DNA of 64,000 nucleotides from positions 62,001 through 126,000 of the forward strand of contig NZ_JNKC01000008.1 in assembly GCF_000701905.1 (NCBI RefSeq), written 5' to 3'. Numbering within the stretch: position 1 is the first letter of the stretch; each line of letters starts with the position of its first letter. This stretch comes from Proteiniclasticum ruminis DSM 24773 (GTDB taxonomy: Bacteria > Bacillota > Clostridia > Clostridiales > Clostridiaceae). The notes under the pieces were generated by a model, which was not told the origin of the DNA, did not search any database, and saw only the letters and a list, made by a program, of their open reading frames with translations. Shown here one piece after another: positions 7,608 to 15,707 of the stretch. A program made the translations under genes and the position numbers.

Positions 7608-8597
7608 TCACTCCGTAAAAAGGAAAGATCCATTGTCATTGATCTTCGCCTCAATCTGATAGCTGACAATACGGTCTTTGGTTGCACCTTCATGAAAGTA
7701 GTCTTTGGCAAGAGGTTTCCCTGAGATGAGAATCTCCACAGTGCTACGTTCCTGAATGGTTTCGCTGATGTAGGCTTGTTCCAGCACTTCTCCCACAGCG
7801 GCATCCAGGCTGAGGTCATCAAATTTTGCCCGATCGATGTAGTCTCTTCCTTTGGGGTTGTTTCCGAAGGCATCCACAAGATGTCCGAAGGAGTTGAATT
7901 TCAGTGTCACTTCCCCAACAGCTTTGATGATGACCGTACGCTCGATTTCTTTCTGCAGAGAGTTGTAGTAGAACCCTAAGGGGATGGCAAGGATGAGGAG
8001 AAAGAGAAGCGGTTTCACCACATTTGGCTTTCTTCTGACTTTTTGCCCAAAACCAAGGCTTCCGACATCGGAGCCTGCATCCCGGATTTTATAGAAAGCA
8101 CCATCATTGGACAAAATATAGGCAAACCCACCCCTTCGTTTCAGAACGGTTCCGGTATGATCTTTTCCATCGATGGGGGTGGTCCGTTTTTCCTCTACAG
8201 CACCAAAGTGGAGGGTCTTCTGAAGCTTCGGATAAGTACCTGGCTCCAAGAGAAGAGTTAATGCCAGAATATGTTTCTGACGTTTTTTCAGTTCGAAAAG
8301 CGGCTCTTCCACCATGGAAGAAAAAACTTTTAAAGGTATTCTTTTCAGTTCTTTTGTTTTGGCCAAAAGCTTTTTCTCTGAAAGAAGAATCAGTGCCAGA
8401 TTCAAGTGAAGGTTGAGCTCGTCTCTGGAAAAATGCTCTTTGGAGAGGGATTCCAGAGAAATCATATACGTGCGTAAAGATGCCATATAGGCTTCAATTT
8501 CAGTCTTTCTTTCACCGTTATCCTCTTCTTTATAGAGACTGACTGGAGGTTTATCCAAAAATATATAGTGATCTTTATCAAGGACTCTCTTTTTCAT
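7608..8597 (-). CDS. SigI C-terminal domain fused to RsgI-type anti-sigma factor
   Basis: In Bacillus and clostridia SigI (heat/cell-envelope sigma factor) and its membrane anti-sigma factor RsgI are separate adjacent genes. This single 329-residue protein begins with a segment (about 34-130) that matches the SigI C-terminal, -35-binding-type domain: SLESLSKEH, LALILLSEKKL, KELKRIPLK, then ELKKRQKHILALTLLL as the basic helix. It continues into an RsgI N-terminal anti-sigma domain (about 146-190, GTVLKRRGGFAYILSNDGAF), one membrane helix (about 195-212) and the RsgI-type extracytoplasmic domain (VTLKFNSFGHLVDAFGNNPKG). Sigma region 2, needed for core and -10 binding, is absent, and no sigI lies beside it. 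Family assignment is from remembered SigI/RsgI patterns. Confidence 0.72.
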   Translation of the reverse strand: MKKRVLDKDHYIFLDKPPVSLYKEEDNGERKTEIEAYMASLRTYMISLESLSKEHFSRDELNLHLNLALILLSEKKLLAKTKELKRIPLKVFSSMVEEPLFELKKRQKHILALTLLLEPGTYPKLQKTLHFGAVEEKRTTPIDGKDHTGTVLKRRGGFAYILSNDGAFYKIRDAGSDVGSLGFGQKVRRKPNVVKPLLFLLILAIPLGFYYNSLQKEIERTVIIKAVGEVTLKFNSFGHLVDAFGNNPKGRDYIDRAKFDDLSLDAAVGEVLEQAYISETIQERSTVEILISGKPLAKDYFHEGATKDRIVSYQIEAKINDNGSFLFTE

Positions 8598-8825
8598 GAT
8601 TTCACCAAACTTTATCTCTTATTGCTTCTATTTTAGCACAGGACAGAACAATAGGCTCTGACATTTCAAGAACTTAGCAACGAGTTTGTGAAAAGAGAAG
8701 AAAAAGACAAGAAAATCCAACTGGAACCCTTAAAGGTTTATCTAAAATACAGTATACTGGTGTAGAGGGCACTGGATTGCCCAGATTTAAAAAGTGACAG
8801 CAGTAACAGAATGTGAGGAATTGAT

Positions 8826-9563
8826 ATGACAGAAGTGGAGAAGAAAATAATAAGAAGAGACCGGATTGTACGAATCCTACTCATCCTCCTGATTATTATG
8901 GGGGTTGGATTCTATGTGTACGCCAGAGACTACTACCGAGCATCCATGGTGGCGGAAGGAGCTTTGGTTTCAGGAGACGGGATTACCTTTGAAGAAGTCA
9001 ATGGAGATCTCATATTCACGCCTTCAACACCCAAAGGCGGAGTTGTGATCTATCCTGGTGGAAGAGTCTCAGAACGTGCTTATGGACATTTAGCGCGAAA
9101 GATTGCTGCATTAGGCTATAAGACTGTGATCGTCAAGGTGCCCTTCAAGTTGTCTATTCTGGAAAATGGTGCAGCCAAGAGTTATGTGAATGAGGAGATG
9201 CCATGGATTCTTATCGGACACTCTTTAGGAGGCGTCTCTGCATCAAGCTTTGCACAGAAGAACATGGATACAGTGGATGGTCTGATTCTTCTTGCTTCCT
9301 ATCCAGCAGGGAACACCGATTTATCTTCCGCACCATTTCCTGTGTACTCCCTGGTGGGAGACAAAGACCAGGTGGTGGATTTTGAAAGCCTTCAGAAGGC
9401 TCAGGACCGATTGCCAAAAGGTTTTGAAGGAGTGGTGATCCGAGGCGGAAACCATGCGAGTTTCGGAAATTATGGCATCCAGAAAGGCGACAGTCTCCCG
9501 GATATCAGTTTCGATGACCAGCAGCAGTATGTACTGGATGCACTTTTAGAAATCCTGCCGTAG
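8826..9563 (+). CDS. Membrane-anchored alpha/beta hydrolase
   Basis: The 245-residue protein has an N-terminal signal anchor (about 16-34) and then an alpha/beta-hydrolase domain outside the membrane. The nucleophile elbow is GHSLGG, the acid lies near VGDKDQVV, and the catalytic His is in GGNHASFGNYG. This fits the Abhydrolase_5-type family of Firmicutes; the substrate is unknown. It starts at an ATG after TGTGAGGAATTGAT and stands alone, divergent from the SigI-C/RsgI fusion, with which it may share the regulatory gap 8598-8825. Confidence 0.82.
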   Translation: MTEVEKKIIRRDRIVRILLILLIIMGVGFYVYARDYYRASMVAEGALVSGDGITFEEVNGDLIFTPSTPKGGVVIYPGGRVSERAYGHLARKIAALGYKTVIVKVPFKLSILENGAAKSYVNEEMPWILIGHSLGGVSASSFAQKNMDTVDGLILLASYPAGNTDLSSAPFPVYSLVGDKDQVVDFESLQKAQDRLPKGFEGVVIRGGNHASFGNYGIQKGDSLPDISFDDQQQYVLDALLEILP

Positions 9564-9892
9564 TGGCCAGAAGTTCCATAAGATCATAGAAAATGCCTCT
9601 GCGTTGAGTTCTCTTCTACGGCAGAGGTTTTCGCGTAGATGGAGTTCTTTACTGAGAGAAATGCTTGAGAGTGGATAAGAAATCACAGAGAGTATTTCTC
9701 CAACTTCAATAAATTTAAAGATATGCAGATTTCTGTTACAATTATGAAAATATCCTGATACATTATGGGGGTATTTCTGAGAATTTCATAAAAATACTAA
9801 AATTGATAATTTTCTTTGACAAAAATATACACAACTTAAAATGATTTATGGTATGATATTGTTAGAAATTTATTTAACGATGAGGTGTAAGG
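9564..9892 (+). promoter_or_regulatory. Intergenic region and rex promoter
   Basis: The 329-base gap contains the hydrolase terminator, an AT-rich stretch and an extended -10 (TGG then TATGAT, 9849-9857) for rex. A TTGACA at 9816-9821 is too far away to pair with it. GTTA and TAAC half-sites near 9860-9878 are spaced four bases too far apart for a Rex operator. Confidence 0.5.
9596..9631 (+). terminator. Probable terminator after the hydrolase gene
   Basis: CCTCTGC (9596-9602) pairs with GCAGAGG (9621-9627) and is followed by TTTTCG. The loop is long (18 bases), so the call is moderate. Confidence 0.55.
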
Positions 9893-10528
9893 ATGGACAA
9901 GAAAAAAGATATTTCTATGGCCGTAATTAAAAGATTACCAAAATACTACAGACATCTGGCAGAGCTTCTGAGAAATGATGTGGACCGTGTCTCCTCAAAA
10001 GAACTGAGCGAGAAAATCGGATTTACTGCTTCCCAGATCCGTCAGGACTTTAACTGCTTCGGCGGCTTTGGCCAGCAGGGGTATGGATATAATGTGAAAG
10101 AGCTTTATAATGAGATTTCCACCATTTTGGGGCTGGATAAAAGATACAGCACCATCATCATCGGTGCTGGAAATATCGGACAAGCGGTGGCAAACTACAC
10201 AAGATTTGAGAAGTTCGGATTCGACCTTAATGGAATTTTTGATGTGAATCCTAAGCTCATTGGAATGAAGATGAAAGACATCGAAATCAGTGATATTGAC
10301 ACTATGGATGAGTTCCTAAAAAACAACAAGACAGATATCGGCATCATCTGTGTACCGCACACTGTGGCACAGAAAGTGGCAGATATTCTGGTGGCAAATG
10401 GCGTGAAAGGCATCTGGAACTTTGCACCCATTGACATCCAGGTACCAGAGAATGTATCCATTGAGAATGTGCACCTGAGCGAAAGTCTTCTGACTTTGGT
10501 GTATCTCATGAACGATCTGGACAAGTAA
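9893..10528 (+). CDS. rex: Redox-sensing transcriptional repressor Rex
   Basis: Rex binds operators of fermentation and electron-transfer genes when NAD+ is high and releases them when NADH rises. The 211-residue protein has the N-terminal winged helix with SEKIGFTASQIRQDFNCFG (about 41-60) and a Rossmann domain with GAGNIGQAVANY. LHLSESLLTLVYLMN provides the C-terminal domain-swap helix. The length is typical. GAGGTG at 9882-9887 sets the start. It lies next to nfnAB, whose promoter carries a Rex-like site. Confidence 0.95.
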   Translation: MDKKKDISMAVIKRLPKYYRHLAELLRNDVDRVSSKELSEKIGFTASQIRQDFNCFGGFGQQGYGYNVKELYNEISTILGLDKRYSTIIIGAGNIGQAVANYTRFEKFGFDLNGIFDVNPKLIGMKMKDIEISDIDTMDEFLKNNKTDIGIICVPHTVAQKVADILVANGVKGIWNFAPIDIQVPENVSIENVHLSESLLTLVYLMNDLDK

Positions 10529-10540
10529 AAAGGTCACAAG

Positions 10541-10568
10541 AAGAGGTCTCGTTGGAGGCCTCTTTTTC
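10541..10568 (+). terminator. Terminator after rex
   Basis: AAGAGGTC (10541-10548) pairs with GGCCTCTT (10557-10564), including one T-G pair, and runs into TTTTT. It separates rex from nfnA. Confidence 0.8.
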
Positions 10569-10579
10569 ATTGTTGCTCA

Positions 10580-10618
10580 TTGTTTTTTCTTGAACAAAGG
10601 GTGAGAAGTCCGTATACT
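10580..10618 (+). promoter_or_regulatory. nfnAB promoter with Rex-like operator
   Basis: TTGAAC (10590-10595) and TATACT (10613-10618) are separated by exactly 17 bases. An 18-bp site at 10580-10597 has TTGTT at one end and AACAA at the other with the spacing of the clostridial Rex consensus (TTGTTAA-N4-TTAACAA), and it covers the -35. The inner bases are imperfect. Confidence 0.6.
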
Positions 10619-10667
10619 GAAAAAGGATAGAGCCAGGCTCTAAAATGAAATATGTTGGGGGAAGCAA

Positions 10668-11573
10668 ATGTATAAAATATTACGGAAAAAAGAACTGGTG
10701 CCCAATATCTACCAGATGGATATTGAAGCAAAAAGAGTGGCGAAAAGCGCTCTGCCAGGACAGTTTGTCATTGTGAAGGTGGATGAGAGGGGAGAGAGAG
10801 TACCCCTTACCATCTGTGACTATGACAGGGAAGAAGGCAGTGTGTCCATTGTTTTTCAGACCCTGGGCGCATCGACGCAGAAGCTTGCTGAGAAAGAAGC
10901 CGGGGAAGAAATCAGAGATTTTGTCGGACCTTTGGGTAATCCATCGGAAGTTGTGACGGAAGACGCAGAAAAGCTGATAGATCATAGAATTGTCTTCATC
11001 GCAGGAGGCGTGGGAACAGCGCCTGTTTATCCTCAGGTGAAGATGCTGAAGGATAAAGGCATCAAAGTGGATGTGATCATTGGAACAAAATCTAGGCACA
11101 CTCTGATTCTTGAAGAGCAGTTCAGAGAAGTGGCGGAAAACCTCTATATCTGTACGGATGATGGCAGCTATGGGTATCATGGACTTGTCACAGACCAGCT
11201 GAAGGAGCTTCTGGATGCTGGAGAGAAAAACTATGATCTTTGTGTGGCCATCGGTCCTATGATCATGATGAAGTTTGTGGCAAGGCTCACCAAAGAATAC
11301 CAGCTGAAGACCATCGTTTCCCTCAATCCCATCATGGTGGATGGTACAGGCATGTGTGGAGCCTGCAGAGTGACTGTGGGAAATGAAGTCAAGTTTGCCT
11401 GTGTGGATGGTCCGGAGTTTGACGGGCACCTGATCCATTTTGATGAGGCCATGAGAAGACAGTCCATGTACAAGTCCCAGGAAGGGAAGAAAACCATCGA
11501 GAAAGAGCAGAAGGATGTTCATAAGGATTCAGGCTTCTGCAGTTTAGGAGAGATTGCCCATGATGAAAAATAG
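10668..11573 (+). CDS. nfnA: NADH-dependent reduced ferredoxin:NADP+ oxidoreductase subunit A
   Basis: NfnA is the small FAD/[2Fe-2S] subunit of the electron-bifurcating transhydrogenase that couples NADH and reduced ferredoxin to NADPH. The 301 residues comprise a ferredoxin-reductase-like FAD domain (PLTICDYD), an NAD-binding domain (FIAGGVGTAPVYPQ; AIGPMIMMKFV) and the cluster motif DGTGMCGACRV...FACVDG with Cys230, Cys233 and Cys245. It overlaps nfnB by 14 bases, implying coupled translation. The alternative name, sulfide dehydrogenase SudB, describes the same family. Confidence 0.92.
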   Translation: MYKILRKKELVPNIYQMDIEAKRVAKSALPGQFVIVKVDERGERVPLTICDYDREEGSVSIVFQTLGASTQKLAEKEAGEEIRDFVGPLGNPSEVVTEDAEKLIDHRIVFIAGGVGTAPVYPQVKMLKDKGIKVDVIIGTKSRHTLILEEQFREVAENLYICTDDGSYGYHGLVTDQLKELLDAGEKNYDLCVAIGPMIMMKFVARLTKEYQLKTIVSLNPIMVDGTGMCGACRVTVGNEVKFACVDGPEFDGHLIHFDEAMRRQSMYKSQEGKKTIEKEQKDVHKDSGFCSLGEIAHDEK

Positions 11574-12948
11574 AGTACCCGTTCGGGAACAAAAGCCCGA
11601 AGAGAGAGTAAAAAACTTCAAGGAAGTGAGTTTTGGCTATAATCATGAGGAAGCTCTTTTGGAGGCAGAGCGTTGTCTCCAGTGCAGAAATCCGAGATGC
11701 GTGGGCGCATGCCCAGTAGCCATCAACATTCCCAAGTTCATCCAGGAACTGAAGGATGGACATATAGGCAAAGCAAGGGATACCATCGGAGAAGCCAGTA
11801 ACCTGCCAGCAGTCTGCGGCAGAGTCTGCCCTCAGGAGGAGCAGTGTGAAGGAAAATGCATTGTGGGTATCAAAGGAGAACCGGTGAACATCGGAAAGCT
11901 GGAGCGTTTCGTGGCAGACTGGGCCATGGAAACGGGGTATAAGAACACAGAGAAAGCGCCGGCAAACGGACATAAAGTAGCAGTGGTGGGCAGTGGTCCT
12001 GCAGGGCTCACCTGTGCCGGAGATCTGGCGAAGCTGGGCTATGAAGTGACGATTTTTGAAGCGCTTCATGAACCAGGTGGGGTGCTGGTCTACGGCATAC
12101 CAGAGTTCAGGCTCCCGAAGGAAACCATCGTGAAAGAAGAAATCAGGCTACTGAAGGATCTTGGGGTCACCATCGAGACCAATGTCATTGTAGGACGTAC
12201 GGTGACCATTGAAAGTCTGTTTGCAGAAGAGGGATTCGAAGCAGTGTTCATTGGATCTGGAGCTGGACTTCCCATGTTCATGGGAATCCCAGGTGAAAAT
12301 GCCAATGGAGTCATGTCCGCCAATGAGTACCTGACCAGAGCCAATCTCATGAAGGCTTTCCAGGAAGGCTATGACACCCCTATAAGCCATGGAAAGCATG
12401 TGGCGGTGGTAGGCGCGGGCAATGTGGCCATGGATGCGGCAAGAACAGCGGCAAGACTTGGTGCGAAGGCAAGCATTGTCTACAGAAGATCTGAAAAAGA
12501 AATTCCTGCCAGGGCGGAAGAAGTGCATCATGCCATTGAAGAGGGCATTGAGATGAACCTTCTCACAAATCCGAAGGAAATCCTTGTGGATGAGAGGGGA
12601 TTTGTCAAAGGCATGGTCTGCGTGAAAATGGAGCTGGGAGAACCCGATGCTTCCGGAAGAAGACGGCCGATAGAAATTGAAGGAAGCGAGTTCACCATAC
12701 CCTGCGACAGTGTCATCATGAGCCTCGGAACGTCCCCCAATCCACTGATTTCCTCCACCACCCAAGGCATTGAAACCAATCGGAGAGGATGTATCCTGGT
12801 GAAAGAGGAGTCTGGAGCCACAAGTCTTGAGGGTGTGTTTGCCGGTGGAGACGCCGTGACAGGTTCTGCTACGGTGATTCTTGCCATGAGCGCAGGGAAA
12901 ACTGCAGCCCAAGGCATTCATGCGTATCTGATGGGAAAAGAGAAGTAA
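11560..12948 (+). CDS. nfnB: NADH-dependent reduced ferredoxin:NADP+ oxidoreductase subunit B (GltA-like)
   Basis: NfnB is the large subunit, a homologue of the glutamate synthase small chain, and carries the bifurcating FAD and two [4Fe-4S] clusters. The N-terminus has CLQCRNPRCVGACP (Cys39/42/47/51) and CGRVCPQEEQCEGKC (Cys86/90/96/100). These are followed by the FAD site GSGPAG (144-149) and an NADPH domain with VAVVGAGNVAMDAAR. The length of 462 is normal. GGAG at 11547-11550 favours the ATG at 11560 over a TTG at 11554. Without a glutamate synthase large subunit next door, NfnB is the better call than GltD. Confidence 0.92.
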   Translation: MMKNRVPVREQKPEERVKNFKEVSFGYNHEEALLEAERCLQCRNPRCVGACPVAINIPKFIQELKDGHIGKARDTIGEASNLPAVCGRVCPQEEQCEGKCIVGIKGEPVNIGKLERFVADWAMETGYKNTEKAPANGHKVAVVGSGPAGLTCAGDLAKLGYEVTIFEALHEPGGVLVYGIPEFRLPKETIVKEEIRLLKDLGVTIETNVIVGRTVTIESLFAEEGFEAVFIGSGAGLPMFMGIPGENANGVMSANEYLTRANLMKAFQEGYDTPISHGKHVAVVGAGNVAMDAARTAARLGAKASIVYRRSEKEIPARAEEVHHAIEEGIEMNLLTNPKEILVDERGFVKGMVCVKMELGEPDASGRRRPIEIEGSEFTIPCDSVIMSLGTSPNPLISSTTQGIETNRRGCILVKEESGATSLEGVFAGGDAVTGSATVILAMSAGKTAAQGIHAYLMGKEK

Positions 12949-12960
12949 AGCGAGGAACAT

Positions 12961-13926
12961 ATGGATTATAAAGTGGGGAAGGTTTTAGAGAAAGGGATTG
13001 TGTTAAAGGGCGTGAAGCATTTTCATCCCCAGCAGATCTTTGAATGCGGACAGTGTTTCCGGTGGACAAGCCGAAATACAAAGAAGGACCATTATCTTGG
13101 CGTCGTAGCGGGGAAAGTGGTGGAAGTGAAGCTTGTAGAGGATGAAGTAGTTCTTCTAGGCATCACAGAAGAAGAGTTTCAAGTCTTTTTCAAAGACTAC
13201 TTTGATCTTTCCAGAGATTATGGCAAGGTGAAGCGGATCCTGCGAAAAGATCCGCTTCTGAAAAAAGCCGTGGCTTTTGGCTATGGCATCCGTATCCTCA
13301 AGCAGGATCCTTTTGAAACGCTCATCTCCTTTATTCTTTCTTCCAATAATCTGATTCCAAAAATCCGGGAAGGCATCCGAAGAATCAGTGAGAAGTATGG
13401 TCAGTCCATCCAGTATGAGGGAGAGACTTATTATACGTTCCCTACGCCAGAAGCGCTTTCCAGAGCCACAGAAGAGGAGCTTCGGGCATTAGGCCTTGGG
13501 TATCGGGCAGCTTACATCGAAAAGACCGCAAAGCTTGTGTATGAGGCGTCTCTTCTGAAGATAGAGAAAGAGAAGAGAGCGCTGACCCCTGAAGAGAGGG
13601 AGAGCTTTTCTTATGATCTGACATACATTTCGGATCTTCCAGAGGAGGAGTGCCTGAAAGCCCTCATGAGATTTCCAGGCGTAGGCATGAAGGTGGCGGA
13701 CTGCATCATGCTGTTCTCCATGGGAAAGACCGGTGCATTTCCTGTGGATGTCTGGGTGAAGAAAGCCATGGTTTATTTTTATGGTGCAGAGCCCGGGAGT
13801 CTTCCAAAAATGCGCAGCTTTGCCAAAGAGAAGTTTGGGCATCTTGCTGGTTTTTCCCAGCAGTATCTGTTTTATTACGCTAGAGAGAAGAAGATCAGAA
13901 TTCCAGAAGAAAAGAAGCAGAAATAA
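12961..13926 (+). CDS. ogg: 8-oxoguanine DNA glycosylase/AP lyase, OGG1 family
   Basis: This base-excision repair enzyme removes 8-oxoguanine opposite cytosine. The 321-residue protein has the OGG N-terminal domain (CGQCFRWTSRNTKKDHYLG) and the helix-hairpin-helix RFPGVGMKVADCI. The Schiff-base Lys is 244 and the catalytic Asp is 263 (FPVDVWVKK). It starts 12 bases after nfnB and is probably cotranscribed, a pairing that makes sense if redox stress drives both. The basic tail (EKKQK) is not conserved in the family. Confidence 0.9.
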   Translation: MDYKVGKVLEKGIVLKGVKHFHPQQIFECGQCFRWTSRNTKKDHYLGVVAGKVVEVKLVEDEVVLLGITEEEFQVFFKDYFDLSRDYGKVKRILRKDPLLKKAVAFGYGIRILKQDPFETLISFILSSNNLIPKIREGIRRISEKYGQSIQYEGETYYTFPTPEALSRATEEELRALGLGYRAAYIEKTAKLVYEASLLKIEKEKRALTPEERESFSYDLTYISDLPEEECLKALMRFPGVGMKVADCIMLFSMGKTGAFPVDVWVKKAMVYFYGAEPGSLPKMRSFAKEKFGHLAGFSQQYLFYYAREKKIRIPEEKKQK

Positions 13927-13927
13927 A

Positions 13928-13991
13928 AGAAGAGACCCTGATGGTAAAGCGGCAGGTAAGCAGCGTATCCTTCAGGGTCTCTTCTATTTTA
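13928..13991. terminator. Bidirectional terminator between ogg and the ABC operon
   Basis: GAAGAGACCCTGA (from 13929) pairs with TCAGGGTCTCTTC (ending 13984). The plus-strand exit reads TATTTT and the minus-strand exit TTTTATTT, so it can serve both convergent transcripts. The loop is long. Confidence 0.75.
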
Positions 13992-14005
13992 GGAGTGAAG
14001 AGGCT

Positions 14006-14797
14006 TTATACTTGGAGCACCATTCGGTCCTCCACGGAATGAGCGTTTTTCTGGAAGAGGGCAATAAGATCCTTTGAGGACAGTGCTGCCTTTTCTTCCA
14101 GAGAGAGGTCTTCTACAATTTCGCCCTCATGCATCATCACCAGTCTGTTGCCATAGGCCAAGGCGTGATTCATGTTATGGGTGACCATGAGGGTGGTGAT
14201 GCCTTCTTTTTGGATCAGGCTCTCCGTGACTTTCATAATAAGTTCTGAGGTTCTGGGGTCCAGTGCGGCCGTATGTTCATCGAGAAGCAAAAGCTTCGGT
14301 TTTTTCATCACTGCCATGAAGAGGGCCACTGCTTGCCGCTGACCACCGGAAAGGAGTCCGATTTTTGTGTGGAGCTTGGACTCAAGGCCAAGGCCCAAAG
14401 AGGCCAGCTGATCTTTGTAGTAGCTGATTCTATTCATATTCACTGCTTTTTTCAGACTGAAGCTTTCTCCTTTGGCATCGGCCAAAGAGAGATTTTCCAG
14501 AAGCGTCATGGAAGGAGAGACAGAGAGTCTTGGATCCTGATGGACTCTACCAAGAAGCTTTGCTCTCACATGAGCTTTCTCGTAGGTGATGTCTTGTCCA
14601 TCCAAAAGGATGAGACCATCATCGGATTCGTAGGTTCCAGCAATGAGATGAAGTAGTGTGGACTTTCCTGCACCATTGGAACCTAGAAGACTGATGAAGT
14701 CTTTTTCCTGCACCTGGAGGCTGAGATTTTTCAGCACAGTATTTTCAATGGGGGTGCCTGGATTAAAGGTTTTTGATAAGTTTTCAAGCTTTAGCAT
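14006..14797 (-). CDS. ABC transporter ATP-binding protein (TrpZ-like)
   Basis: This is the 263-residue nucleotide-binding subunit of an importer. It has Walker A GSNGAGKST, the signature LLSGGQRQAV, Walker B LLLLDEHTAALD and the switch His in VTHNMNHAL. It is the last gene of the SBP-permease-ATPase operon and overlaps the permease gene by 14 bases. The minus-strand AGGAGG eight bases upstream selects the ATG at 14797; the in-frame ATG at 14806 lies between the two. In this family (ABC.X4, TrpXYZ) the operon imports tryptophan or a related aromatic compound; the substrate is not shown here. Confidence 0.9.
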   Translation of the reverse strand: MLKLENLSKTFNPGTPIENTVLKNLSLQVQEKDFISLLGSNGAGKSTLLHLIAGTYESDDGLILLDGQDITYEKAHVRAKLLGRVHQDPRLSVSPSMTLLENLSLADAKGESFSLKKAVNMNRISYYKDQLASLGLGLESKLHTKIGLLSGGQRQAVALFMAVMKKPKLLLLDEHTAALDPRTSELIMKVTESLIQKEGITTLMVTHNMNHALAYGNRLVMMHEGEIVEDLSLEEKAALSSKDLIALFQKNAHSVEDRMVLQV

Positions 14798-15707
14798 AGA
14801 AGGCACCTCCTTTTTCCACTTTGGTTTCTTTCTTCAGCGCGCTTTGTCTGCGTCTTTTTTTGAGAGCCCCGGAGCTCATGCCCATGGCGAGAATCACCGC
14901 GATGGCGGTGGCCAGCTTGAAATCGTTGGGGTCCAGTCCAAGTCTCAGCACCAGCACTAGAATGCCCTTATAGAGCACAGCACCAGAAAGAGCGATGGAG
15001 GTCATAGGAAGGTTCAGCTTCTTCAGAAGAGAGCTTCCTATGATGACTGCAGCAAGAGCGGTGACTGCGCTTCCGGTACCCATGCCCACATCGGAGAAAC
15101 CCTGATACTGAGCGGTAAGAGCGCCGGAGAGGCCTGCTAAAAAGTTTGCGGTCACAAGACCGAGGATTTTGATTTTATGGGCATCTGCACCAAGGGAAGT
15201 GAGGATCTCCTCATTGTCACCCACAGCTCTTAAGAAGAAGCCAGTTTTTGTTCGGAAGAAGGCTTCATAGAGAAAGATGAGCACGGTCACGATGAGAAGA
15301 AGCAGGAGCAGTGTGCTGAGGTTTTCACCCCCGATGGATACTTCCGGCAATGTGAATACTGTAGTTTCTGCAAAAAGCGCAATATTGGCTTTTCCCATGA
15401 CCCTCAGGTTTACAGAGTAGAGGCCGAACATAACGAGAATCCCTGCCATGAGTCCATTGATTTTCAGTTTCGTATGGATGATTCCTGTAACAAGACCACC
15501 TAAGGAAGCGGTCAAAGCCCCAAGAAGTGTTGCAACCCATGGATTCATTCCTCTAAGAAGAAGCACTGCAGCGGTGGCTGCTCCTAGTGGATAAGTGCCG
15601 TCCACAGAAAGGTCTGCAAAATCCATAATTTTATATGTGATATAGATTCCGAAAACAAGTATTGCAAAAAGCAGACCCTGTTCCAGAATGCTGATGAGAA
15701 TACTCAT
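14784..15707 (-). CDS. ABC transporter permease (TrpY-like)
   Basis: A 307-residue polytopic membrane protein of the branched-chain amino-acid-type (LivH-like) permease fold. Recognisable elements are FADLSVDGTYPLGAATAAVLL near the start and NFLAGLSGALTAQYQGFSDVG. It is the membrane channel for the neighbouring binding protein and ATPase. Its start overlaps the stop of the binding-protein gene by one base (TAATG), so translation is likely coupled. Only one permease gene is present, so a homodimeric channel is expected. Confidence 0.9.
   Translation of the reverse strand: MSILISILEQGLLFAILVFGIYITYKIMDFADLSVDGTYPLGAATAAVLLLRGMNPWVATLLGALTASLGGLVTGIIHTKLKINGLMAGILVMFGLYSVNLRVMGKANIALFAETTVFTLPEVSIGGENLSTLLLLLLIVTVLIFLYEAFFRTKTGFFLRAVGDNEEILTSLGADAHKIKILGLVTANFLAGLSGALTAQYQGFSDVGMGTGSAVTALAAVIIGSSLLKKLNLPMTSIALSGAVLYKGILVLVLRLGLDPNDFKLATAIAVILAMGMSSGALKKRRRQSALKKETKVEKGGAFYAKA

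Noticed and set aside
9860-9880. Rex autoregulatory site before rex
   Set aside because: GTTA and TAAC are there but four bases too far apart for the consensus.
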